Positions 1-6,976 of a DNA stretch of 8,413 nucleotides are shown here, one piece after another. The DNA is from JAAYAY01 sp964429355. Its GTDB lineage: Bacteria; Planctomycetota; Planctomycetia; Pirellulales; Thermoguttaceae. Each line of letters begins with the position of its first letter. Positions within the stretch are counted from its first letter, which is position 1. The DNA lies in contig CAYSCH010000403.1 of the NCBI GenBank assembly GCA_964429355.1, positions 1 to 8,413 of the forward strand. The letters are read 5' to 3'. The notes under the pieces were generated by a model, which was not told where the DNA came from, made no database searches, and saw only the letters and a list, made by a program, of their open reading frames with translations. A program made the position numbers and the translations under genes.

Positions 1-52
1 CGGATATAGCCATCAGCTTGCATAATCCAATAACATCATATTATACGAGCAC
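1..52. other. AT-rich segment at left edge replacing the DUF1559 3' end
   Basis: The first ~50 bases are clearly AT-rich, whereas the adjoining DUF1559 coding sequence is GC-rich. Reading leftward, the DUF1559 frame meets TGA at 36-38, and the other two minus-strand frames also meet stops within the segment. No continuation of the family's C-terminus is visible in any frame. The segment may be a junction with unrelated DNA or a poorly assembled end. The window gives no further evidence. Confidence 0.45.
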
Positions 53-824
53 CCATTGCCGCGACATTGGCCACACCGGCCAGTACCGTCGGGTCACCGC
101 CACCAGACTGGCTGACGCAGGATTCGCCGATCAAGGTCGTATTGCTCGTCCCATCCGTGACCGTGGAGAAATCGATGGCGCCGAAATCACCTCGGCGGAA
201 CATCCCTCGGGTGTTTCGGTTCTCACCCCAATCCCACCCGATCATGTAGTCGCCATGGCAACCGAAGTAGCTTGTGCGGCCCGAATCGCCAGCCCCCTTG
301 TTCTTGGCATTCCCGTCCGAGGGGCAGATGAATGCCGAAATCGAGTTGTTGAACGGTGTGACCACGCCACTGATCTGCTGATTGCCGCTCCACGGTTCCC
401 AGAACTTGCCCCAGGAATCGTCGATGGTGGGAGAAGTCGAGGCGGCATTCTGAACCTTGCTCAGACAGTCGTCGTAGATCGCATTCTGCTCGATATACGG
501 CATGATGGTAAGCAACCACGAATAGGCATCCACACCGTGAACGCGGTTGCCGTCGCCACATCTGGGACCAAGCCAGATCGCGTCGTTTCCATTATTCGGA
601 AATCGCTTATGCGAATCGTGGAAGTTGTGGCAGGCCAACGCAAGCTGCTTCAGGTTGTTTGTGCACTGCGAGCGACGGGCGGCTTCTCGCGCGGCCTGGA
701 CGGCCGGCAGCAACAGTGCGATCAGAATTCCAATGATTGCAATGACCACCAAAAGCTCTACGAGGGTAAAACCTAGCGGCCTCCCTCTTTTTCGCGGTAC
801 GACGAGGGCATTCAGCCTTCTCAT
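36..824 (-). CDS. DUF1559 protein with type IV pilin-like N-terminus, C-terminally truncated
   Basis: This 262-residue protein belongs to the DUF1559 (SBP_bac_10-type) family, which is greatly expanded in Planctomycetes and whose exact function is unknown. Residues 18-23 (G|FTLVE) form a prepilin peptidase site with the conserved Glu at +5. A hydrophobic helix follows at about 19-42, then the family motif beginning CTNNLKQLALACHNFHDSH at about 53-72. Late in the protein the family's DGTSNT...GE motif is present. An envelope or pseudopilin-like location is inferred. The ATG at 822-824 has a good Shine-Dalgarno sequence (AAGGGAGAG, 7 nt upstream). Family members usually run on for tens of residues after the GES motif and end in a His/Gly-rich stretch followed by an F-DGSV motif. 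This copy instead ends at MGARII and a stop codon, where the DNA turns AT-rich. It is either 3'-truncated or damaged by the nearby contig edge. Family assignment is secure; intactness is doubtful. Confidence 0.9.
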   Translation of the reverse strand: MRRLNALVVPRKRGRPLGFTLVELLVVIAIIGILIALLLPAVQAAREAARRSQCTNNLKQLALACHNFHDSHKRFPNNGNDAIWLGPRCGDGNRVHGVDAYSWLLTIMPYIEQNAIYDDCLSKVQNAASTSPTIDDSWGKFWEPWSGNQQISGVVTPFNNSISAFICPSDGNAKNKGAGDSGRTSYFGCHGDYMIGWDWGENRNTRGMFRRGDFGAIDFSTVTDGTSNTTLIGESCVSQSGGGDPTVLAGVANVAAMGARII

Positions 825-991
825 GATTGGGCTCTCCCTTGGGAAAAATGTTAATGAACGGAACTCATACGCGGAGATACTCGACGAGGAATTCGTTGCC
901 TAGCCGACAACGACTTCCCTTACAGCCATTCCAACAGCGAAACGGCGTCCCCTGAATCCATTTAGAAAGACGCGAAACGATATATACTTAC

Positions 992-1005
992 CGGTCAGCG
1001 GTCAG
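992..1005. repeat. Tandem 7-mer CGGTCAG x2 beside an AT-rich TATATA
   Basis: Two adjacent copies of CGGTCAG lie at 992-998 and 999-1005, next to TATATA at 981-986. On the minus strand they read as two CTGACCG copies just upstream of TATATA, about 160 bp ahead of the DUF1559 start codon. This is a plausible operator or promoter region for that gene. I could not fit a good -35 element at normal spacing, so a regulatory role is only inferred. Confidence 0.3.
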
Positions 1006-1324
1006 AGATAAACCAATTCTGCACTCCAGCGACCTAAGGAGTGACCACCCAGTCGATCCAGAAACAGGAGAATGGGTGCGCAAAAACTACATCCTATTCG
1101 GAGCATGTTTTGTAGGTATCTAAACCTTGGGCGTCAAGCGAGCTTCCAGTGGCCCCCAAGCTCGTTGACTTACCAGCCATCCGATCGATCGCCCCCGATT
1201 ATGGGCCGTCCAACCCCACATCTAGTCCGTCTTTTGACTATCCTAGAGGATCCAAAGTTCAAAGTAAACCCAGACCATCAGGGGGTTCGGCATGGGCAAA
1301 GTTTGGCTAGGATATTACCACCTC

Positions 1325-1359
1325 CCAAAAGCAGGTTTACACGTGTTTCCAAAAGCAGG
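1325..1359. repeat. 11-bp direct repeat flanking an ACACGTGT palindrome
   Basis: CCAAAAGCAGG occurs exactly at 1325-1335 and again at 1349-1359, a 24-bp period. The 13-bp spacer holds the perfect palindrome ACACGTGT at 1339-1346. A further ACACGTG occurs near 1405. The layout resembles a protein-binding site or a small intergenic repeat module. Function is unknown. Confidence 0.4.
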
Positions 1360-1532
1360 GTGCCGGTGACATCCGAGGCAAGTCTCAGAAAAGCTTGCAG
1401 CTCACACGTGGATAGTGGTGGTTATTCACGGATCCAGATAGGCCGGTTCACTCCCGTACTCGTTTTACCCGTGTGGTTTCCCACATGCCGATCCGCGGCT
1501 CGGTATCTATGGGGGTACCGCATCCCTCTGTT

Positions 1533-1662
1533 CTACTAACCTCAAAGATCGTGAAGTTTTTCACAAAGACTCGCGCGTTATCGGGAGCAGACTGTTTTCA
1601 GTTCGAGCGGTAGCTCGCGACCAACCTTCGGTCGGTGCCCGCTGGCGGCCCTGCCACCCTGT
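1533..1662. repeat. Tandem intergenic repeat, copy 1
   Basis: This is the first of two similar units; conserved blocks are offset by about 131 bp from the second. It opens with CTACTAACCTCAA, followed by the palindrome GTGAAGTTTTTCAC. The first 37 bp match copy 2 with one mismatch. Further on come a shared CGGGAGCAGAC block, a perfect hairpin CGAGC-GGTA-GCTCG (1604-1617), and an end like GGCCCTGC-CCCTGT. It has about 19 bp more than copy 2, including a second short inverted repeat CGACC...GGTCG. Conservation is concentrated in the palindrome block, suggesting that part is functional. Confidence 0.75.
1549..1566. promoter_or_regulatory. Rex-like operator palindrome, site 1
   Basis: TCGTGAA-GTTT-TTCACAA matches the Rex redox-repressor consensus TTGTGAA-N4-TTCACAA at 13 of 14 defined bases. 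The same bases can be read as GTGA-N6-TCAC, the core of a CRP/FNR-family site, so the binding protein is not settled. The site lies about 725 bp upstream of the DUF1559 start codon and downstream of the PQQ gene, so no target promoter is obvious. Confidence 0.45.
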
Positions 1663-1663
1663 A

Positions 1664-1774
1664 CTACTAACCTCAACGATCGTGAAGTTTTTCACAAAGA
1701 TCCGCGACTTGCCGGGAGCAGACCATTCGAGCCGAGCGGTAGCTCGTATTGGCTCACCGGCCCTGCAGCCCTGT
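1664..1774. repeat. Tandem intergenic repeat, copy 2, overlapping the PQQ gene 3' end
   Basis: This second unit repeats CTACTAACCTCAA, GTGAAGTTTTTCAC, CGGGAGCAGAC and the hairpin CGAGC-GGTA-GCTCG (1733-1746). Its right end (the GGCCCTGC-GCCCTGT block) runs into the last codons of the PQQ-propeller gene, which stops at 1754-1756. Repeat sequence therefore encodes the last few residues of that protein. Neither hairpin is followed by a T-tract on either strand, so they do not look like ordinary intrinsic terminators. Confidence 0.75.
1680..1697. promoter_or_regulatory. Rex-like operator palindrome, site 2
   Basis: This 18-bp site is identical to the one at 1549-1566, exactly 131 bp away and in the same orientation within the second repeat unit. 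Complete conservation of the palindrome, against drift in the rest of the unit, is the main reason to suspect it is bound by a dimeric regulator. Rex (NADH/NAD+ sensing) and CRP/FNR-type proteins are the candidates by sequence match. Confidence 0.45.
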
Positions 1775-3070
1775 GGTACAAGCCTCGTTCGGGGTCTTCG
1801 GGTCCCGCAGACAAAACACCGACCGTTCGGATCGGATGAAGATTCGGCCCCCCGAAACCGCCGGGCTTGCCTCGCATCGGCCTTCCAACGCGTTCTTGGC
1901 CAACTGCCGGAAGGTTCGATCGGCCGCGATTACGATCGTGGAACCATCCTCCGCAAGGCAGTACAGCCGGCCTTCCGCCAGCAGTGGCGAAGCTCCGTAT
2001 CTGCCGCCAAGTCGCTGTTGCCAGAGGGTCTTACCAGTTCCAGCATCGAGGCACGTGGCCACGCCATCTTCCTTGACGCAGAACAGCAGTCCCTCAGCAA
2101 ACACGAACGACGGAACCAAGGGCACGCCGTGACGGGATTCCCAGGCGATGTGCGTTGCGGTCACCTCCCCCTGTCCGTCCGTCCGGATCGCGCGGATCGT
2201 CGGGGCACCGTAACCTGACGAGGTGAAGACCAAGCCCTGCCCAGACACGGGCGACGGCACCACACCCTCTCCGGGACTTTGGCTGGTCCAGATCCGCCGG
2301 CCAGAATCGGGGTCAAAGGCCTGAACGACATCGCCGGCGCTGCTGATCACTTGTGTTTGGCCATCGACCTGGATGACGATCGGCGTCACGTGGGCCTGCC
2401 GCGACAACCCCCGCGCGGCCCGCCATTTCTCCTGCCCGGTGCGTTTGTCGAGCGCCACAAGGAAGGCGCCGTCCCAGGCAGTCCGGTAGCCGATATTGTC
2501 GACATCCGCCGGGCCGTTGCCGTCGAAGGGCATGATTAGCAGGTCACGGTACAAAATCGGCGAAGCCGCAAGCCCGTGCTTGCTCACAAACTGGCTGTCT
2601 CGCCAGTTCCAGGCAACGTTGCCGTCGAAATCAACCGCCACAATCCGGCCGCCGTTGAAGGCGGCGTACACGAGTTTCCCATCCGTCGCTGGGGTGGGGG
2701 TTGCATGAGAGTTCTCGGCCATCTTGCGAGGCGTCTCCTGCCGGAAGACTTCTTTGTCCCAGACGATTCTTCCTTGATCCGCGTCCATGCAGATCACATG
2801 GCAGGATGTGCCGTCCGGCGTCGCGGAGGTCACCAGCACTCGGTCTCCCCAGACCACAGGCGATGACCACCCGATCCCCGGAACCTCAACTCGCCACGCG
2901 AGGTTTTCGGTCAAGCTCCAAGTCAGCGGCAGGTTCTTCTCAGTCGAAACGCCCTGGCCCGTCGGTCCGCGGAAGCCGGGCCAGTTCTCGGCGGAGCAGG
3001 GCAGCGAGATAAGGACGGCAGCAATCCCCAAACATGGCATTATCGGCTGTGGGCAACCTAGGGCCATCAT
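1754..3070 (-). CDS. Secreted PQQ/BamB-like beta-propeller protein
   Basis: This 438-residue protein has a signal peptide (hydrophobic residues ~10-24, probable cleavage after CSA near 26-28), then ENWPGFRGPTGQG, the typical opening of planctomycete PQQ-binding-like propeller proteins. Propeller blades follow across ~55-425, with repeated Trp-docking strands such as GRIVW (~100-104), GQEKW, GRRIW and GKTLW (~346-350), each followed by A(S/T)P...G-V/L-Y/F-type strands. No quinoprotein dehydrogenase catalytic residues or cytochrome domain are evident, so a scaffold or binding role in the cell envelope is more likely than redox catalysis. Tandem ATG codons at 3070 and 3067 both fit GAGG 5 or 8 nt upstream. 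The frame stays open further upstream but there overlaps the glycosidase-like gene, so I reject the longer start. The gene lies 47 bp downstream of that gene and is probably co-transcribed with it. The last ~13 residues look non-family and partly derive from the intergenic repeat. Confidence 0.88.
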   Translation of the reverse strand: MMALGCPQPIMPCLGIAAVLISLPCSAENWPGFRGPTGQGVSTEKNLPLTWSLTENLAWRVEVPGIGWSSPVVWGDRVLVTSATPDGTSCHVICMDADQGRIVWDKEVFRQETPRKMAENSHATPTPATDGKLVYAAFNGGRIVAVDFDGNVAWNWRDSQFVSKHGLAASPILYRDLLIMPFDGNGPADVDNIGYRTAWDGAFLVALDKRTGQEKWRAARGLSRQAHVTPIVIQVDGQTQVISSAGDVVQAFDPDSGRRIWTSQSPGEGVVPSPVSGQGLVFTSSGYGAPTIRAIRTDGQGEVTATHIAWESRHGVPLVPSFVFAEGLLFCVKEDGVATCLDAGTGKTLWQQRLGGRYGASPLLAEGRLYCLAEDGSTIVIAADRTFRQLAKNALEGRCEASPAVSGGRIFIRSERSVFCLRDPKTPNEACTTGLQGR

Positions 3071-3117
3071 CGAGTCCTCGTCAGAAAGGAAAGGGGCCGT
3101 CCCAGTGTCCGAAACTC

Positions 3118-6100
3118 TCACTCCCAACGGGCCTGCGGCGGTGTGGTCAATTGGCGATAGTCGTCCTCGGCAAAACCGGCGTCTTTGGCTCCGGGATGAA
3201 CGACGTAGCTCATTTGTACGCCTTCCAGCGCCGGGCTGTCCAATCCAATGCCGCCCCAAGCGCCCCCCGTGTCCCAATAGGTCATCCCCGTGAACGGCGA
3301 GAGGCCGACGCAAGAGTGGGCCCACTGGTCGGCATACACCGCGTACCACAGCGGCCCGGGGTTCTTGCCCAGCACTCCCTCGCCGTCTCCCTTGCCGTCC
3401 ACCGAGGCGCTCATTCCGGCATTGTCGACGTATTGGCCCGGCTGGACGTAGTAGGCCCGGCTCAGCGTCCCTGAATGCTTGTTGACGGAGATCACAAGGT
3501 CGAACCGCCGGGGGTAGAAAGCGTAAGTCTTTTCGTAAACGACTCCCGCGCTCAGCCTCTTGCGCACCGCGATCAGCGTGCGTGCCGGCCCGTTGGCAAT
3601 CACCTCGCAGCGTTCCACCGTGCCAGGCTCGTCGGTCCAGCCGGTCGCCTCTGAGGAGACCATGAGTTTCGAAATGAACGGAGCGCCGGCCTGGCCTCCA
3701 TTCCGTGCGGCCAGGTCGACCAGTGTCCCGTTTTCCAGTCGCAACCGATAGCTCTCGGCCGTGACGGTCGACGAATCGGGCTGCCAGAGTCCGCCCCCGG
3801 CCGGGAACACGGACCCCGATTCTCCCTCGGCCGGACGATCGGTCCACAAAACCATGAATTTCCGCTGGCTCCCGGCGGGCGTTTTGCCGGTAAGCAGAAA
3901 GCATAATTCACTGCGTCCCGAGGCCAGCACGTCAGCCTGGGCGGGCACCGCCGAAACGGGCTGGCCGGCGGCATCGCATTCCACCACGCGCACCGAGGCC
4001 GGGTCGCCGTCGAACTCGTCCAGGGGCATCACCACCGGCTCCTCCTCGCGGACCAAGGGGCCGGCCTCGACCACGAGCTGGCGCCGGTGGGGCCAACGCG
4101 CAAGATCGGCATCCACGTGGACCGTGCGCCCAACGCGATTGTTGGCCGTGCAAAGTTCCTGGAGTCTTCCATCAGCGCTGACAACGACGATCAACTCCCG
4201 GGCGCCGTCGAGCATGGCCGTATCGATCGCCATTCGCAGCGACTGGCTGGCCCCAGGTGCGAGATCCAGCGTCTGGCTGGCCAGTTTATGGGCCGCTTGC
4301 ACCCGGTCGGCGTAGCAGGCCACTTCCACGCCGCTCGCCGCGGCCCCGCCCAAGTTGCGGGCGGTGACACTGACCTCCACCGGGTGGCCTTGCTCCGTCC
4401 GCTGCGGACTGACTGCGAGGTCGGCCTCGTCCAGAACCAGGTCGGCCAGCCCAATCTGCGATCCGCACAGGGCCTCGATCACCGTCTCTTCGGCCACGGG
4501 GCCGACCAGGAAACCGCCGTCTTTCACCGGGGCATCCAGGAGCCTGATCCGCTGGCCTTGGCCGTCGAGCTGATAGAGTCGCGTCGTCGACAGGTCCCAG
4601 CCGGGTACGAACTGGGCCAGGGTAAGCAAGGCCGGGCTCTTTCCGGGCCCCAGTTGAATTCGCACCAGCTCATTTCCCTCGCGGCGCATGGCCAATGCGG
4701 CGCCGTGGGCGTCTGAGAAGTGGTAGTCGGCGGTGCGGATCGTGGTGACCGGCCGCTGGTCTTCCAGGACCAGCGATTGTTCGATCCTGGGCCCCTTGAC
4801 CACAAAACCGTTCTGTGGCAGCAGGTGGGTCTTGCCGTCGAGAGAGAGGGCGTGAGGCGTGGCACCGAAGTTGACGACCACCTCCGTACCCTCGGAGAAC
4901 CGGGTTCGTTGGACCGCACGGTCCGGCGAGAGCCACTCGTGGCTGAGCATTTCCGCGCCGGCGATCGCCTCGTGCAGCTTGCACGTGTTGCGGTACGTTC
5001 GGAGAAACACATCGCGAGCCTTGTGCCAGGCCCCTTCCTGACTGGCCCACATCAGGGGAATCGTGCCGTAGAGGATGTTGAAAGCATCCTTCCTGGGCGT
5101 GATCTCCGGGGCGGCCTGGAGCAGGAAGTCACTGGAATCGCCCCAGTACCAGGTGGTGACAATACAGTCGTGGAAGACCAGCTCCCAAAGCGGCACTCGC
5201 GACTCGTGCCCGATGCCCCATTGCTCGTAGTCATTCCATTTGCCGTATTTCCCGCCCCAAGGCGAATCGAAACCTTCGTCCTTGGTCTTGGGATGAATGA
5301 GGTGTCCGGCGGGCCAGGAGGCGTAGCCTCCGCTCATCATGCCTTCGATGTAGTCCAGGCCGGGCACGCCCCACCAGATGCCGTGCTCGCCCCCCACCAC
5401 CAGGTTCTGGCTGCGCATGAAGGCCAGCAGGTCCACTCCGCACTGCCGTTTCTGGCCGTTGGTGAGCGCGTGGTTTGGATCGTAGCACTCATACAGGTCC
5501 TCGGCCGTGGTCACGTCGACAAAACGGCCCAGGAAGGGGTGCTCGGTCAGGAGCTTGGGCACAACCTGCCTGGCCGACGGGACCCACAGGCTGGGGCAGC
5601 GCTTCATATACTGTTCTTTCTTGTCGAAGGTGAGCCAGGCCGTCATCCGCTGCCCGTCGGCCTTCTGCACCACGCTCTCGGGAATGCGGTCGTGGCTCGA
5701 ATCGACCGACTTGCCCTGAGCGATCGGCAGCACGTCGGTGTAGTTGTCGTACTCGCTGGTAAGGTAACCGAGTTGATCGATGGCCTTCATGTCGGCGGGT
5801 GCGGCCCGGCCGTGGATGAGCATCTTGTCCACCCCCGCCGCCTTGGCTTCCTGGGCGAATTGGAGGCTGGCGTCGCCCCACACGTCGGGCGCGCCGAACA
5901 GCCGTTGGAGGTTGGGATTCCTCTCGAGTTTCTCCGCGAGCGTTACCAGCAGCCCGCGCTCGGCGGCGTAGGCCCGATAGCGTTTGGCCAGAGCGACGTA
6001 GCTGCCGCGCGGAGCGAAATGGTAGAGAAGTTTCCGCGTGTAGGCGAACGTGCCTTTCGAGGGCGCCCAGTGGACTTGCGGCGCGGCGAAGTCCCGCCCG

Positions 6101-6753
6101 CTCTTCGCCTGGCTGCCGCAGGTCACGTAGCCGTCGTCGCTGGTCTCGATGAGCACCATGTAGCCGGTACCCCGCTCCAGGTCGCACACGCCGATCCAGG
6201 GCATGTCCAGGCGAGAAGCGCTGAAGTGGGTGCGGATCGGCGTCTTGGTGTTGGCCGGGTAAAGGTGGCCGTTGCTGTAATCGGCTACGACGATCGCCGC
6301 ACGGTCGCTCTCCGTCACCAGGGGATCGAGGAAAGCAAAGGGATGGACCTGCGTATCGCGATCGGACATGTCGGCCTCCACCCACAGGTCGCTCGCGTCT
6401 TCGGCCAGCCGCAGCGTCACCAGGAGGGTATTGGGCCGTTTATCGGTAGAGCCGAAATCAGCCTCGAAACTCACGGCCGGGGCCGACCCGGGCAAGCGGC
6501 TCAGCGAGCGGAATCGCGGCTGGCCGCCAGCCTCGCGCGAGTGTGCCGAAAACCACTGCTGGCTGCTCCCCTTGTCGAGCACCTGGAGAGTGCCTGCCTG
6601 CGGGTCGATGATCACTCGAAGATGGCTGTTTTCCAACGTCTGAGGCTCGGCCGACGTTGCCGCAGTCCCAGCCGCATCCGACGCAACCAGCATGGCCACG
6701 GTCCAGGCAGCCGCCGCGAGCAAGTTCAAGGTTTGGCGTAGAAAGTCGACCAT
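3118..6753 (-). CDS. Large secreted glycoside hydrolase-like protein (GH129/GH101-type barrel candidate)
   Basis: This 1211-residue exported protein has a hydrophobic signal segment at ~9-28. Residues ~37-260 look like an N-terminal beta-sandwich. Residues ~285-600 look like a (beta/alpha)8 catalytic barrel, with DVWGD (~290-294), SEYDNYTDV (~333-341), RFVDVTTAEDLYECYDPNH (410-428), VVGGEHG (452-458) and FHDCIVTTWYWGDSSDF (527-543). Asp413 and Glu456 are my candidates for nucleophile and acid/base, 43 residues apart. That is the spacing I recall for Asp435/Glu478 of the Bifidobacterium GH129 alpha-N-acetylgalactosaminidase. A beta-rich segment follows (~605-765), then a CARDB-like domain (~770-882), then an unassigned beta-rich C-terminus (~885-1211). 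The likely role is removal of sugars, possibly alpha-GalNAc, from glycoproteins or polysaccharides outside the cytoplasm. The start is supported by AAAGGAG 7 nt upstream of ATG. The family call is inferred and could be a related unclassified family. Confidence 0.8.
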   Translation of the reverse strand: MVDFLRQTLNLLAAAAWTVAMLVASDAAGTAATSAEPQTLENSHLRVIIDPQAGTLQVLDKGSSQQWFSAHSREAGGQPRFRSLSRLPGSAPAVSFEADFGSTDKRPNTLLVTLRLAEDASDLWVEADMSDRDTQVHPFAFLDPLVTESDRAAIVVADYSNGHLYPANTKTPIRTHFSASRLDMPWIGVCDLERGTGYMVLIETSDDGYVTCGSQAKSGRDFAAPQVHWAPSKGTFAYTRKLLYHFAPRGSYVALAKRYRAYAAERGLLVTLAEKLERNPNLQRLFGAPDVWGDASLQFAQEAKAAGVDKMLIHGRAAPADMKAIDQLGYLTSEYDNYTDVLPIAQGKSVDSSHDRIPESVVQKADGQRMTAWLTFDKKEQYMKRCPSLWVPSARQVVPKLLTEHPFLGRFVDVTTAEDLYECYDPNHALTNGQKRQCGVDLLAFMRSQNLVVGGEHGIWWGVPGLDYIEGMMSGGYASWPAGHLIHPKTKDEGFDSPWGGKYGKWNDYEQWGIGHESRVPLWELVFHDCIVTTWYWGDSSDFLLQAAPEITPRKDAFNILYGTIPLMWASQEGAWHKARDVFLRTYRNTCKLHEAIAGAEMLSHEWLSPDRAVQRTRFSEGTEVVVNFGATPHALSLDGKTHLLPQNGFVVKGPRIEQSLVLEDQRPVTTIRTADYHFSDAHGAALAMRREGNELVRIQLGPGKSPALLTLAQFVPGWDLSTTRLYQLDGQGQRIRLLDAPVKDGGFLVGPVAEETVIEALCGSQIGLADLVLDEADLAVSPQRTEQGHPVEVSVTARNLGGAAASGVEVACYADRVQAAHKLASQTLDLAPGASQSLRMAIDTAMLDGARELIVVVSADGRLQELCTANNRVGRTVHVDADLARWPHRRQLVVEAGPLVREEEPVVMPLDEFDGDPASVRVVECDAAGQPVSAVPAQADVLASGRSELCFLLTGKTPAGSQRKFMVLWTDRPAEGESGSVFPAGGGLWQPDSSTVTAESYRLRLENGTLVDLAARNGGQAGAPFISKLMVSSEATGWTDEPGTVERCEVIANGPARTLIAVRKRLSAGVVYEKTYAFYPRRFDLVISVNKHSGTLSRAYYVQPGQYVDNAGMSASVDGKGDGEGVLGKNPGPLWYAVYADQWAHSCVGLSPFTGMTYWDTGGAWGGIGLDSPALEGVQMSYVVHPGAKDAGFAEDDYRQLTTPPQARWE
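6431..6731 (-). repeat. Direct repeat copy A (5' end of the glycosidase-like gene)
   Basis: This 301-bp stretch encodes residues ~8-108 of the glycosidase-like protein. It aligns without gaps to 8113-8413 at a constant offset of 1682, with 26 mismatches (about 91% identity). The 55 bases 6677-6731 match exactly. Both copies have the same orientation, so recombination between them would delete the DNA in between, including the restriction-modification remnants. Confidence 0.95.
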
Positions 6754-6790
6754 GGAATGGCTCCTTTGCGTGGGCGGGGCGAGCGATCTT

Positions 6791-6823
6791 CATCCGCGTG
6801 GCGGATGCCCGATGCCTGGCATC
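6791..6823 (-). promoter_or_regulatory. Twin hairpins in the predicted 5' UTR of the glycosidase operon
   Basis: Two perfect inverted repeats lie side by side: CATCCGC-GTG-GCGGATG (6791-6807) and GATGC-CTG-GCATC (6811-6823). They start about 38 bp upstream of the glycosidase-like start codon, clear of its ribosome binding site. If transcription starts near 6831, both fold at the 5' end of the leader, where they could protect the mRNA or act as a control element. They could also be a palindromic DNA site. The symmetry is observed; the role is inferred. Confidence 0.4.
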
Positions 6824-6837
6824 ATGGCAAGAACAGC

Positions 6838-6866
6838 AGCATCGGACACCAACGAACGTTTGTCAA
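6838..6866 (-). promoter_or_regulatory. Candidate sigma70 promoter for the glycosidase-PQQ operon
   Basis: On the minus strand a perfect -35 TTGACA (6861-6866) is followed after 17 bp by GATGCT (6838-6843), a weak -10 match (3 of 6). A start near 6831 would give a leader of about 78 nt containing the twin hairpins. The rest of 6754-6976 holds no gene. A short inverted repeat CCTC-GCCGA-GAGG (6898-6910) lies upstream, without a T-tract. Confidence 0.35.
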
Positions 6867-6976
6867 CAACAGGTGCCGCGTCTTGAATCAGCCGAGACCT
6901 CGCCGAGAGGTTGGGAATTGCCCCTCCCGCTGACAACGAGTAACACCATGCAACGCTCACCGGCCAATAGCAGCGA

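Larger units (their letters stand above)
825..1532. other. Long intergenic region without a recognisable gene
   Basis: About 700 bases upstream of the DUF1559 gene hold no protein I recognise on either strand. The one long open frame (1072-1539, plus strand) gives a Ser/Arg/Pro-rich peptide with no family features and no convincing ribosome binding site, so I treat it as non-coding. GC content is visibly lower than in the neighbouring genes. Structure seen here: the CGGTCAG tandem (992-1005), a 6-bp inverted repeat CACTCC/GGAGTG with a 10-nt loop (1022-1043), and the CCAAAAGCAGG pair (1325-1359). Confidence 0.5.

Noticed and set aside
18..776. 252-codon open frame on the plus strand
   Set aside because: It is antisense to the DUF1559 gene, which has unmistakable family motifs. 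The plus-strand peptide has none.
1072..1539. 155-codon open frame on the plus strand in the gene-free region
   Set aside because: The translation is Ser/Arg/Pro-rich and irregular, with no domain or signal, and includes the intergenic repeat motifs. I see no convincing ribosome binding site.
1604..1746. CGAGC-GGTA-GCTCG hairpins as terminators of the PQQ operon
   Set aside because: The stems are only 5 bp and no T-tract follows in either direction, so intrinsic termination is not supported.
1533..1774. CRISPR array
   Set aside because: There are only two units, over 100 bp long and diverged, without short identical repeats alternating with unique spacers, and no cas genes.
3071..3904. N-terminal extension of the PQQ-propeller frame
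   Set aside because: It overlaps the 3' end of the glycosidase-like gene in another frame and is Arg/Gly-rich, whereas a start at 3070 gives a ribosome binding site followed at once by a signal peptide.
4720..6741. 673-codon open frame on the plus strand
   Set aside because: It lies antisense inside the glycosidase-like gene, whose frame has a signal peptide, recognisable domains and a strong ribosome binding site. Long antisense frames are expected in GC-rich coding DNA, and this one shows no family motif.
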